Of a stretch of DNA of 20,251 bases, positions 8,954 through 17,920 are shown one piece after another. Below the pieces are notes generated by a model. It had not been told where the DNA came from, ran no database searches, and saw only the letters and a list, made by a program, of their open reading frames with translations. Both the position numbers and the translations under genes were made by a program. The stretch comes from Chromera velia (Eukaryota; Sar; Chromeraceae): NCBI GenBank assembly GCA_018398765.1, contig JAHBMJ010003506.1, positions 21,852 through 42,102 on the forward strand, read 5' to 3'. Numbering within the stretch: position 1 is the first letter of the stretch; each line of letters opens with the position of its first letter.

Positions 8954-11158
8954 TCAAGGAGGAAAAGAGGAGACCTGCTTGCACTCATGGCAGTATCGAC
9001 GGTCCTTTCGGTGAACACAGAAGGCCCCCCCTCCGCAGTCCTTGCAGAAGTAGCGATGCTTTCCGTGCTCACATACGCTCTTCCCGCCACATTCCTTGCA
9101 CTGCGAGCGAATGCGACCGTGCTCACAAATACTCCTCCCGCCACAATCCTTGCAACGAGAGCGAATGCGGTCGTGCTCACAAACACCCTTCCCGCCACAT
9201 TCCTTGCACCCAAAGCGCTGCCGACCGTGCTCACAAATACTCTTCCCACCACAATCCTTGCACCTGTGGCGCCGTCGACCGTGCTCACATACACTCTTCC
9301 CTCCGCACTCTTTGCACTCAGAGCGCTGCCGACCGTGCTCACATATGCTCTTCCCTCCGCACTCTTTCCATTGAGAGCGCCTGCGACCGTGCTCGCATAT
9401 GCTCGTCCCTCCGCACTCTTTGCATTCAGAGCGCCTGCGACCATGCTCACAAATACCCTTCCCGCCACATTCCTTGCAGTGAAAGCGCTGCCGACCGTGC
9501 TCACAGATGCTCTTCCCCCCGCACTCCTTGCATCTGCTGCGAATCCGTCCGTGCAGACAGAAGGCCCCTCCTCCGCACTCCTTGCACTGAGAGCGAACGC
9601 GGCCGTGCTCACAGATGCCCTTCCCGCCACATTCCCTGCACTGAAAGCGCTCCCGGCCGTGCTCACAAATACTCTTCCCGCCACATTCCTTGCATCGAGA
9701 GTGCTGTCGACCGTGCTCACAGATGCTCTTCCCCCCGCACTCCTTGCACCTTTGTCGCTCCCGACCGTGCTCACAAACGCCCTTCCCTCCGCACTCCTTG
9801 CATCGGCAGCGCTTCCGACCATGCTCACAAATACTCTTCCCACCACATTCCTTGCAGAGAGAGCAGTTTCGGCCGTGCTCAGAAATGCTCTTCCCACCAC
9901 AATTCTTGTAGTGAGAGCGAATTCGGCCATGCTCACAAATACTCTTCCCTCCACACTCCTTACACTGCGAGCGAATGCGACCGTGCTCACAAACGCTCCC
10001 CCCTCCGCACTCCTTGCAGTGAGAACGAACCCGTCCATGCAAGCAGAGAATCTGCCCGTGGCGGTTCCTCTTCCCCCCCCCCCCATCCCCCCCTCGATGA
10101 TCATTCTCGGACGCCACCACTTTCCCTCCAGCGATCAGATCACCCCTCCCTCTACACAACTCAGAAGAGAGAGGGGCAGAGTCCGAAAGAGAAACAGTCA
10201 ACCGACGCTGCTTCTCTTCCCGCAAGAAAGTGCTGCCCCCCCCACTCTCTCTTGAAGCAACCCCCCGCCTCTCACCGGGACAGCCAGAGACCTCATCACA
10301 CTCGTCAGCCTGTATCTGACCTAGGTCACTCTCTGAGCGAAGACGCTTCACGGCAAACGTGTCCGCATGCCGTCGCTCCTCTTTCTCCACTTTGGTGGAT
10401 AGGAATGGGGGGCGTTGAAGGACTTTTTGCTCTGAGGAAGTGGCACGGGAGACAGCCGACTGGATGCTCGAGGTGTCATGACTGTCTGAATCATTGGCTG
10501 GTTTTACAATTCTGGAATTCGTTTGTTTCCTCCCCTGTGAGGAATCCGGACACGCAATCTCTGACGGGCGGGCAGACAGGTCATCATGCTGCGGGTTTTC
10601 CGTCTGTCTATTCGTTGGCAGAGGGAGAAAAACGAGCTGCACACTCTCAGGGACCCCCCATTCCACCGAAATCCCAACCACCTCCCTCTCCTGCCCCTCT
10701 CCTCCCTCTGCACCGACATGGATTGTGTTGACACCCCTCTCTCCGACCGAAGTGCAGTCAGAGAGAGGAGGCGCACTAACGAGATGCACGATACGGAAGT
10801 CCCCCCCCCTCAGCGGCTCAAGACACATGAGGTTACCAGGATGTGAAACCTCAGTCTCTTCGTCATCGTTCGGAATCGCAAACAGTCGAAACTTCAATTC
10901 TGACACCCCCATACCCCCGCACTCCCCCCCCGTCCCCACCCCATTCACCGCATCTCCAGAGACACCCATCGTGGACTCTGGGAGATTCACCTCCACCTCA
11001 CTCGACACCCACCAAGGACGCCCACACGGTACAGGGGCGAGAGACAACGCACCAGCCAATTCCCACCCACCCAGCTCAGCACATTCTCCCACCACCACAA
11101 CGCGTTGATTCTCTCGCACCTCCGGGCAATGCGCAATGAAGGCGATGAACCCCTTCAT
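8954..11158 (-). CDS. CBM20-like starch-binding domain protein with 20 Cys/His tandem repeats
   Basis: One open frame of 734 codons, ATG at 11156-11158 and TGA at 8954-8956. Residues 1 to about 130 resemble a CBM20 starch-binding domain: GFIAFIAHCPEVRENQRVVV, then GECAELGGWELAGALSL, PWWVSSEVEVNLP and LKFRLFAIPND, with W32, W49 and W50 as possible sugar-stacking residues. The usual late W-E-x-N site is not evident. Residues 131-371 are a polar, Gly/Ser/Glu-rich linker. Residues 372-726 are 20 repeats of 18 residues, consensus CEHGRxRxxCKECGGKSI, a C-X-H-X6-C-X2-C pattern fit to bind zinc. The tail is KQVSSFPP. No signal peptide or membrane helix is seen. CBM20 suggests contact with starch or glycogen; the repeats suggest nucleic-acid or protein binding (inference). 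The ATG is the natural start because the CBM20 fold begins right after it. The frame crosses long G tracts (10073-10084 and 10801-10809 on the complement), so assembly errors there could matter. Confidence 0.8.
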   Translation of the reverse strand: MKGFIAFIAHCPEVRENQRVVVVGECAELGGWELAGALSLAPVPCGRPWWVSSEVEVNLPESTMGVSGDAVNGVGTGGECGGMGVSELKFRLFAIPNDDEETEVSHPGNLMCLEPLRGGDFRIVHLVSAPPLSDCTSVGERGVNTIHVGAEGGEGQEREVVGISVEWGVPESVQLVFLPLPTNRQTENPQHDDLSARPSEIACPDSSQGRKQTNSRIVKPANDSDSHDTSSIQSAVSRATSSEQKVLQRPPFLSTKVEKEERRHADTFAVKRLRSESDLGQIQADECDEVSGCPGERRGVASRESGGGSTFLREEKQRRLTVSLSDSAPLSSELCRGRGDLIAGGKVVASENDHRGGDGGGGKRNRHGQILCLHGRVRSHCKECGGGSVCEHGRIRSQCKECGGKSICEHGRIRSHYKNCGGKSISEHGRNCSLCKECGGKSICEHGRKRCRCKECGGKGVCEHGRERQRCKECGGKSICEHGRQHSRCKECGGKSICEHGRERFQCRECGGKGICEHGRVRSQCKECGGGAFCLHGRIRSRCKECGGKSICEHGRQRFHCKECGGKGICEHGRRRSECKECGGTSICEHGRRRSQWKECGGKSICEHGRQRSECKECGGKSVCEHGRRRHRCKDCGGKSICEHGRQRFGCKECGGKGVCEHDRIRSRCKDCGGRSICEHGRIRSQCKECGGKSVCEHGKHRYFCKDCGGGAFCVHRKDRRYCHECKQVSSFPP
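8981..10045 (-). repeat. 54-bp coding tandem repeat, 20 units
   Basis: Twenty in-frame units of exactly 18 codons encode the Cys/His modules. There are no indels between units. Deviants: unit 3 (first Cys of CxxC is Tyr), unit 4 (leading Cys is Ser, with a new Cys at position 7), unit 13 (first Cys of CxxC is Trp), unit 17 (HGR is HDR) and units 19-20 (HGK and HRK). Units 9 and 19 both end in GGGAF instead of GGKSI, exactly ten units apart. Confidence 0.93.
10790..11158 (-). other. CBM20-like domain region
   Basis: The first ~120 residues of the repeat protein. The diagnostic part is VVVVGECAELGGWELAGAL, which matches the 'hhVGxxxELGxWxxxxAhxL' signature of family 20 modules, followed by WW and a VNLP strand, then a KFRLF strand. 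The CBM20 assignment is from pattern recognition and needs a profile search. Confidence 0.7.
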
Positions 11159-12226
11159 TGTGCCGATGCAGATAGGTAGACGGTTTCAATGTCAGGAAAT
11201 GAGTGTCAAGAAGGAGCAAGGCTTCCTGCGGCCTCGTTTGATTTGACGATCACCTGCACACATTCGCAAACTCAGAAACTTGAGAAAGCTCTCTACGCAA
11301 TCAAAACAGTTGCCAAGAAGGAAAATAATGAACTTGATGCCAAAGGATAGAACAGGAGAGAACAGACTCACCACAGGTGCCTCGATCAAATTCAACTTGA
11401 AGCTGGGAAGGCAACAGCCCGATCACCGACTGTTGGCAGCAGGACCGACGACAAAAACTGTCAGACTTCTGGCTCTCTTCTATGTACACGACCTCAAAGC
11501 ACGACGAATCGTGCACCGTCGCAGGAAGTATGGGTGGACAGGTCCTGTCCGTCCCTGGCCAAAGCAGTTCGCGATCGACCAGCCTGCTGTCTCGGTGTTC
11601 AATTCTCAGTCTGAATCTCAGACCGTCTCTCTGATTCTTGTGCTTCGAAATGATTCTCCAAGGAGGCACTCACGACTCCTTCTAGATATATATATCTGGT
11701 GGACACTCAATTCTACTTTGATCCGACGATCATTGGGAAATGTTCGAAGGCAGAGGAACTGCAAGGAAGGTCAAACGTACATAAACTTACCATACCGCGC
11801 CTCGTACGCTCGCGATGCCATTGCACACTGGCTCTGTTGTTGGAGGAATTTGGAGGATGTGTGCGGTACGTTATTCTGTGCGTGAACCTTACATTCTTAT
11901 ATTTCATGCCAGATTTCCTGTTTCTATACTGTCGTAAAAAAAAAAAACAGGCGCTTTGTATCGAAAAAGCGTGAAAAGAACATGAATTTAAGGCAGTAAA
12001 ACGTTAAAAATGTGGTCTCTTCACACTATTTCATGTAAATAATCGATGAAGTCATCCATTTTGCTAAATGCGTAGTGGTTACTAGTGCTTAGTTAGCTGC
12101 TCTGACAGCTGAAGTAAGCCTAAAACTAAGTTCAAATTCTATTGTCAAACAAGGCTACCAGCAATATATGCCTCTTCTACATATTGGAGTCATAATAATA
12201 ATTAGACCGTAAAGAGTATCCGGAAC
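11159..12226. other. Upstream flank of the repeat gene; possible 5'UTR intron
   Basis: No coding region is supported. On the minus strand a donor-like GTG|GTGAGT (intron first base 11371) and an acceptor TGTGTGCAG (last base 11254) would define a 118-bp intron before the ATG at 11158. Joining them gives no continuous coding frame, so it would be a 5'UTR intron. From about 11930 to 12226 the sequence is AT-rich with a 13-base A run. Confidence 0.45.
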
Positions 12227-12231
12227 ATAAA
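12227..12231. repeat. Target site duplication, left copy (ATAAA)
   Basis: ATAAA directly precedes the left LTR and is repeated directly after the right LTR at 18149-18153. Five bases is the usual size for Ty1/copia insertions. This match also fixes the LTR ends. Confidence 0.85.
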
Positions 12232-12459
12232 TATAAGGAATTCAGATGTTAGAACAGAGTTCGGGGAGGAGAGGATGAATGAATGCGCCTCTCCTTGAAT
12301 AAGTCAATATGGATCGATCAGTTTCTCCTCCATGGTGCATGCACAGTTTGTAGTCTTGCAGATTTGCATACCTTCTAGCATGCTGAGCCCAGGCTGAAGT
12401 CCTTGGGACTGCGGCCGTAAAAAGCCGGCGTCAATCGACCCCGGACGCAATCTCCAACA
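12232..12459 (-). repeat. 3' LTR (228 bp)
   Basis: On the element strand it begins TGTTGGAGATTGCG, the classic copia LTR start, and ends TTCCTTATA. It aligns without gaps to 17921-18148. It ends in TA rather than the common CA; the target duplication supports this end over the inner TAACA at 12247. Confidence 0.93.
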
Positions 12460-12470
12460 ATCACCCCCTG
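12460..12470 (-). promoter_or_regulatory. Polypurine tract
   Basis: CAGGGGGTGAT on the element strand lies directly before the 3' LTR start TGTTGG. This is the usual place and composition for the primer of plus-strand DNA synthesis in copia elements. Confidence 0.8.
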
Positions 12471-12572
12471 ACTTGAACATTCACAGGAGAGTCACCCCTT
12501 TTCTTAGCTTTCGATCGACATGTCTTTGCGAAATCTACCATTCCTCTCTTTACATGTACTTCCTTCTTCGCT

Positions 12573-13249
12573 TCAACCTGAGGCGCTTGACTCCCTCTCT
12601 CCTTTTCCAACTTGTACTTCGTGTGTATTCATGTGTCTGTCTGCCCACTGCCGATTAGTAAAAACCCAAAGCACCCGTGCCTTCAACGCTCTCAGCTCCT
12701 GCTGCACATACTTCAACAATCCATCCATCCGAGGCTCTTGCTTCGAATATCCACTCTCCAATTGCTCCATGAGAGGAGCGCTGTCTGTATAAATCTCTAC
12801 TTCCAGCGGCTTCATCCACAACGCCTCTGCAAGACGCTTCCATTGAAAAGATTGTTTCACATCATCTACAAGCGCACAAAGCTCAGCAGAGGTCGAAGAA
12901 ATCAGCTTTCTTTTGATTTGTTTGCTCTTCCATGCCACCAGATTCGTTCTTCTCATTTCCTCAATCTTTTCCTTCTTGTCAACCAAGTAAGCCTCAAAGC
13001 CCCTTCTTCCTTCATAACGGGAAAGAGAATACGCAGCATCCACAAACAAAGCAAGCTTTGGATCAATCACGCCCTCAAAGCGCAAACTGTCGTTCTTTTC
13101 ATGAGCTCTGATGAGGGCAAGCAAAGCAGCAACAAGCTTCGAACCAGTCGGGCAGGAACTATAACGAGACAACTCACTGAAAACAAAAGTAAGATCGGCA
13201 GACGTCCGACACACCCAACCATCACTTTCATCATCACCACAACCAGGTC
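12573..13249 (-). pseudogene. RNase H domain of copia Pol
   Basis: Ty1-type RNase H: LALFVDAAYS (first Asp), SSTSAELCALVDD (Glu) and VEIYTDSAPLMEQL (second Asp), then WVFTNRQWADRHMN in place of the usual ADxLTK end. The segment itself has no stop until TGA at 12573-12575, but a one-base deletion (or a two-base insertion) near 13250 puts it out of frame with reverse transcriptase. Confidence 0.88.
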
Positions 13250-14160
13250 TTCTTCTTTCTTTTCTTCCTTCTTTTCATTCAGCATATCAGGGGAAGGAGA
13301 CTTGCGAGGCAAATCGTCTGTCTGAATAGGAATGGACTTCAAGTATACCTCCTAGCTGATCTCAAACCCGCTTTCATTCTTTCTTACCTCCAAACCCATG
13401 TAGCCCATTTCATCCCCCGCAGAGAGAATTTCTGGCTCATCTATCTTCAAACGCTGTCTCAAAGGTTCAAAGTCACGAGCAGGGTTAGCAAAGAAAATGA
13501 GCAAATCATCAATGTGAACAGCCATCACTGCTTTCACCTTCTTCTCTTCATCCTTCAACACAAAGATGCTCTCAACGATTTCCTCACATCCTTCTTCTGC
13601 TGCAATCCGTTTGAAATGCTTTCCATACAGACGAGGGGCATCTTTCAATCCATACATGGCTCTCTCTAGCTGACCGATAACTCTAGGTGCGAATCCTTCT
13701 GCGGAATGCGTCGGGACGCGTCCTGGCAGCTGCACAAACACCTCATCATGAATGGATGCAGTCAGAAACGCAGTGCGCATATCTGATTTACCGATCGTCT
13801 ACCCCTGACTAGATGCAAACGTAAAGCAAACCAAAAGAGCCCACTAAGCAGCTGTCCCACTGTACGTCTCAACGTTCTTTCGGTCATCTTGAAATCCTTT
13901 ACACACAAGATGGGCTTTCGGCTTTCTCTCTTTCCCTTTCATCTTCCATATGAGCACCCATCTGGTTTTGATTGCTCTTCTCTTCTGTAGTATTCTTACT
14001 CTGTTTATTTTCAACACTTTATTCTCCTCAAAGCTTTTCAATTCCCCTTGCATCGCTTCATCAAAGAGGCCTTTCTCTACTTCTTTTTCCTTTGCATCGA
14101 TGTGCCCCTTCCTTGGGTTCACATGCTTCATCATCTGGTCGACTACTTTCTTATCCACCA
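13250..14160 (-). pseudogene. Reverse transcriptase domain of copia Pol
   Basis: RVT_2-type: KTRWVLIWKMKG, KAHLVCKGFQ, then KSDMRTAFL (the copia 'D-V-K-T-A-F-L' motif), ERAMYGLKDAPRLYGKHF, AVHIDDLLIFF (HIDD at 13505-13516 in place of the common YVDD), and GYMGLEVRKNESGFEIS. Three TAG codons interrupt it, at 13846, 13801 and 13354. The last falls where copia proteins have Gln (IS-Q-x-x-Y) and the middle one where they usually have Trp. Confidence 0.92.
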
Positions 14161-14896
14161 CAAGTCTCTGTGGCGCCTTCCTGAATCTATTTCTTTCTCT
14201 CCTCACTTTCTTCCTTTCACCCTCCTTACTATCGTCTTGTGCTCCCTGCACCCTCTTCCCTTCCTGTGCTCCCTGCACTTTCTTATTATCCTGTGTTTCC
14301 TGCACTCCCTCCGTTTCTTTGCTGCCTTGCTGCTCTCCTTCACGTGCAAGAAAGCTAGCAAAGGCTGTGGCCCCCCCAGACTCCCCAAGCAAGTTGAGGC
14401 TAAACAATGAATCGTCATCTAGAATGTCTGGCAGGACGACTTCTCCTTCTCCCTCTTTTTCTGCTGGCTGCGCTGCCTGAACAGGTTCGCGACCCTACCC
14501 TGACTGCTTTTCCTTTTCCTCTCTACCCCCCACCCCCTACTGCTGACTTCGCAACTCCAGATGGCCTGCCTCAAGTTGAGAGCCTGCTGCAAATGAAGGA
14601 GGGAAAGGGACAGGTACAGAAACAAAAGACACAGACTCTCCCACAACATGATTCAGCTGCCTGACGGCCGCTGACGGAACAGAGTCGGGAAAGATTGCCT
14701 GCGACTTGGAGGAAGAGACAACAGCTTCAAGGTCCGCACCCCCTGCAGCAAGAACATCGACTTCTCTATCTTCATCGACATCGAAATCGGAAAAACGATC
14801 AACATCGTCAGCAGATGCAGCTGCTGACTCAGACATTCCATTCAAAAAGTCAGAAGACACATTCAAACCATACTATTCAATCAAAGACACAGGACT
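14161..14896 (-). pseudogene. Integrase-RT linker of copia Pol
   Basis: A polar, low-complexity linker joins integrase to reverse transcriptase in the main frame. It has acidic stretches (DVDRFSDFDVDEDREVDV, and VVLPDILDDDSL) and a repeated EGVQETQDNKKVQGAQEGK-type segment. TAG codons at 14875, 14539 and 14497 interrupt it. No catalytic motif is expected here. Confidence 0.7.
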
Positions 14897-15916
14897 CTAT
14901 CCCTTCCCACTGTCTGTCTTCACAAGAACACACATGACAAAGTCGCTTTCGACTCCACCAAAGAACCCTTCCTTTCCCCTGACAGGCACAGCAGAAGAGG
15001 GAATCGGATGAGGGTCAGTCACAAGAATACGATCACCGACAGAGATGAGAGAAATGAGACGAGCAGCCTCAACACCAAACACAGACGCATTGGGCGACTT
15101 ACCCATCGCAGACGAAACACATTCATTCAAAGAATCAATCACACCACTCAACAACCACTTCGCACAATATTTTGGTAAATCCAAATCCGTAAACAACTTC
15201 CAGAGCAATCTTTTTACTGTACGATTCATTCTCTCTACTTGCGCTTGAGACTGAGGAGTGTAGATGCTTCCTTTCTTATGAAAGATGGACTCCTGATCAC
15301 ACACATACTCGTAGTGTCCCTTCTTTTCACCCACAAATTCTCTTCCGTTGTCAGTGCAAACCGTTGCAGGCTTTCCTTTGACTTTCAGCTTCTCATCCAG
15401 TCTCTCCTTTTGAAAGCAGAACCATGCCAGAAATAAAACGAGTTACAGCATCGACAATCAAAGACACAGGGGTACCACCAGGTAAAAACATGACATCCTA
15501 ATAAATGACTTCATTGAATTCCTTTGCTTGCATGCCTTCCTGGCTCTCCTGAGGAATACGATGCATCACAGCATTCACATGCTTGCACTGTCTGCACATA
15601 TGCCTCACTTGATCACACGCCTCTCTGCTCATACGCGACATAATGCCTTTCTCTTTCATTGTTTTATACAGTCGCACACCACTTATGCCACATCAAAACC
15701 TCCCTCGCACTCATCTGACCTTCAGAAGGGAAGCTCACCTTCCGCGATCGATGCGCACCTAACCGAATTGGCGGTCGCTCCTGCGGGGCCCCCTTCTGAC
15801 CTCCGTGCTGCAAAAACGCCCACTCACGTATAAGAGGTCTATCCTTCCTATCTACGTTCAAACACACACGAAGGGGGCCACGCTTCACTGCCAGACTCTT
15901 TGACTGCACCCCCCCC
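14897..15916 (-). pseudogene. Integrase domain of copia Pol
   Basis: An N-terminal zinc-binding part is seen (LMWHKW, then RHMCRQCKH), preceded by a pre-integrase segment. The DDE catalytic triad is present: Asp in LIVDAVTRF (15450-15452), Asp in CTDNGREF (15350-15352) and Glu in QVERMNRTV (15233-15235), with 38 residues between the second Asp and the Glu. Three single-base shifts and a TAG at 15500 split it, so no intact enzyme can be made. Confidence 0.9.
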
Positions 15917-16465
15917 ATGCACACTCAAAACCAGAACGCCTTCCTCCTCTTTTATACGCGCACAAAAACTGCTACCCCCTTTTTTAGGGAGCTCCACCCA
16001 GAATGGCTCACGCACTTTCTGCAAGCGGAGACTATGCACACTCACAAAAAAGACTGGCACAGACCGAGAGAAAGCTCCATCCAAACGTGCCGTCCTCCTA
16101 CCTCCATCCATACACTCGACTCCAGGGAGATCCACAGTCACGTCGCTCTCTACTCGTGCGACGTCTCCTTCAACCCCCACAAACTCAGTAACACTGTCTG
16201 TCTCCCTCACCTCAACTACACAGGACTCGACGTCTCTGCCAAAGAAATGCCGGCTGTATCCAAAATCAACCACCGGCTTCTTCACCACGCATTTCATTCC
16301 ACCCCGGGGCCCTCTCGCTCCACCTGTACGCCCTTTAGCGTGTGGTCGCAGTTTTATCACGTCCTTCCCGGGACGGCTCTCCCCCTCTTCTTCAGCAAGC
16401 AACGTAAAGCGATTGGAAACCTGTACGTCGGGTGAATACGCTGCACTCTGCACCCCCGAGTGTGG
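15917..16465 (-). pseudogene. Aspartic protease region of copia Pol
   Basis: KPVVDFGYSRHFFGRD aligns with the copia protease active site 'D-S/T-G-A-S-x-H'. Here the motif is D-F-G (16259-16267), so the essential Ser/Thr is lost; one C-to-T change in a Ser codon would explain it. The downstream part leads into the pre-integrase segment, with a frame change at the G8 run. Confidence 0.75.
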
Positions 16466-17878
16466 TTATCTCCCTCCCTGTCCCCCAGAGGAGGACGAGG
16501 AAAACTGCTGCTGCTGGCTTCTGTTGGGATCTTGGCTGGGGGGAGGGGGAACCCAAGGGCAACGCTCGATTCTAGGCTGCCCTGCACGCTTGCGCGCACA
16601 GTTCTTCTTAAAGTGGGTCATGCCCTGGCACCACCAGCACCTCTTCGGTCCCCACGGCTGCTGCTGCTGCTGCTGCTGTTGAGGGGGAGACTGCTGGGAG
16701 GAGTGCTGACTGTTCTGTCTGTTCCCCTGATTTCTGAATCCACCAGATCCCCGACCCCGTCTTTGCTGGCCTCTGAAGGCTCTCTCTCTGCCCCCACTCT
16801 GCCTCTGTCTCGCCTTAATCTCTGCATCCCGATTAAAGGACGTGAACCACTCGAGCTCCTTCTTCAGAGTGGCATAGTCAATCTGTCCGAGATCCAGCTG
16901 CCCCCCCAATCTAAGAAGTTTCGATCTGAGGGAGTTGATGAGCTTCATACGCTGGTTGTCCGTGAGGGCGTTGGCGATCATGATGACCTTGGCGGGATCT
17001 GCGATCTCCCACTCCGCGTTGTCAGAATCGAGGAGGAGATCCTCGAGTCTCTGGTCGATCTTCGCGAATGACAGCACTACACCGCTTGGGATGACGACAC
17101 GACTGTTCTGATCACGGTGGTCGAGGAGCCATGGGAAGACCTGCACACGCTCCTGCACAGCTAGCTACATCGCCAGCAGGGTCGAGGAATACTCCTGCTC
17201 CATCTTCTCTATAATATCCTCAGGGTTCACCCGCTTCCATCTCCATCTCCTCACATGAGTCACATCTCTCCTGAAGGCCCGAGTATCACTTCCTGCCTTG
17301 TTCAGCGCGACGATGATGTTTGATCTCTACTCCTCCGTCGACCGGAAGTGTTTCCTCTGCAGGTGCACATTGGAGAACTCCCCCCACTGCGATGCAAAGT
17401 CGACAATCTCCTTCTTTCCACCGAACTTTAGGCAGGCGGTCAGGTCCACTTTCTTCGACTGCTTCGATGATCTCTTCTTCCTGCATGTGGAACCCACTCT
17501 CTGAGCTGCAGAGTGGCGGGAAGACGCATCGGAAAATCCACTCACATCTGACGAGTTAGAGTGGGAGGGAGATGGGTCCTTGTCCGAGAAGAAAGCCACA
17601 GCGTCGAAAGGCTTTCGGACTTTCTAAGCCTGAACGGCTCTAGGCGCAAACAGAGAAACAGGGGCAATTCTTTCTTTCTTCTCCACCACTGCGGCACTGG
17701 TTCGACTGGGTGGAATCCATCTATCTAACGAGTCTTCTACTCTCTCCTCCCGCTGGCCTGGAGGCGCAGCATCTCTTCGATCGAACTCTGCACTGAGTCT
17801 GGATACTTCAGCGCTGATCGGTTCAAGGGCGTCATTGAGTAAGCCCCTGAAAAAGCTTTTCATGTCTTCAAAGTTCAT
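16466..17878 (-). pseudogene. Gag of copia element, with zinc knuckle
   Basis: It starts MNFEDMKSFFRGLLNDALEP just inside the 5' LTR. The capsid-like central part has KVIMIANALTDNQRMKLINS and LKKELEWFTSFN. It ends with an Arg/Gly/Gln-rich region, a run of eight Gln and a CCHC zinc knuckle, CWWCQGMTHFKKNC (16598-16639), that binds RNA. Three TAG codons lie inside it. The TAA at 16466-16468 sits at the gag/protease boundary in the same frame as pol, so it may be an original gag terminator rather than decay. Confidence 0.88.
16598..16639 (-). other. CCHC zinc knuckle (C-X2-C-X4-H-X4-C)
   Basis: All four metal ligands are intact in CWWCQGMTHFKKNC. It follows a CAG-rich stretch encoding poly-Gln (about 16657-16680). 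This is the nucleocapsid motif that packages element RNA. Confidence 0.93.
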
Positions 17879-17900
17879 TTTAACAACAAAGTGGCAACAA

Positions 17901-17919
17901 ATCAGTCTGACACACTGAT
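17901..17919. repeat. Hairpin at the expected primer-binding position
   Basis: ATCAGT and ACTGAT are perfect inverted arms around a 7-base loop, beginning one base inside the 5' LTR. No TGG complementary to a tRNA 3'-CCA end is found here, so the priming tRNA is not identifiable. Confidence 0.55.
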
Positions 17920-17920
17920 C

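Larger units (their letters stand above)
12573..17878 (-). pseudogene. Gag-Pol polyprotein of the copia element, broken
   Basis: Apart from two shifted segments (about 15916-15400 and 13250-12573), the whole polyprotein lies in one frame. It runs from ATG at 17878 to TGA at 12573-12575. In-frame TAG codons start (minus strand, high coordinate) at 17626, 17329, 17167, 15500, 14899, 14875, 14539, 14497, 13846, 13801 and 13354; a TAA is at 16468. Frameshifts lie at a G8 run (15909-15916), near 15660-15668, near 15385-15410 and near 13250. The first three all shift the same way and together restore the original frame. Domain entries are given separately. Confidence 0.9.

Noticed and set aside
8981-10045. 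CRISPR-like array of regular repeats
   Set aside because: Units are contiguous, coding and without spacers, in eukaryotic DNA.
8740-10104. Second minus-strand open frame (454 codons) overlapping the repeat gene
   Set aside because: Same cause; it lacks the Cys/His periodicity and any start-linked domain.
8815-10731. Long + strand open frame (638 codons) and another of 438 codons opposite the repeat gene
   Set aside because: They arise because a 54-bp unit without stops keeps several frames open. Their protein has only the periodic shadow of the minus-strand repeat, and no domain.
11280-11885. 201-codon + strand open frame
   Set aside because: No recognisable domain; it lies antisense to the probable 5' region of the repeat gene.
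12247-12459. Shorter 213-bp LTR ending at TAACA
   Set aside because: Homology between the two LTRs continues 15 bp further, and only the longer end gives a matching 5-bp target duplication.
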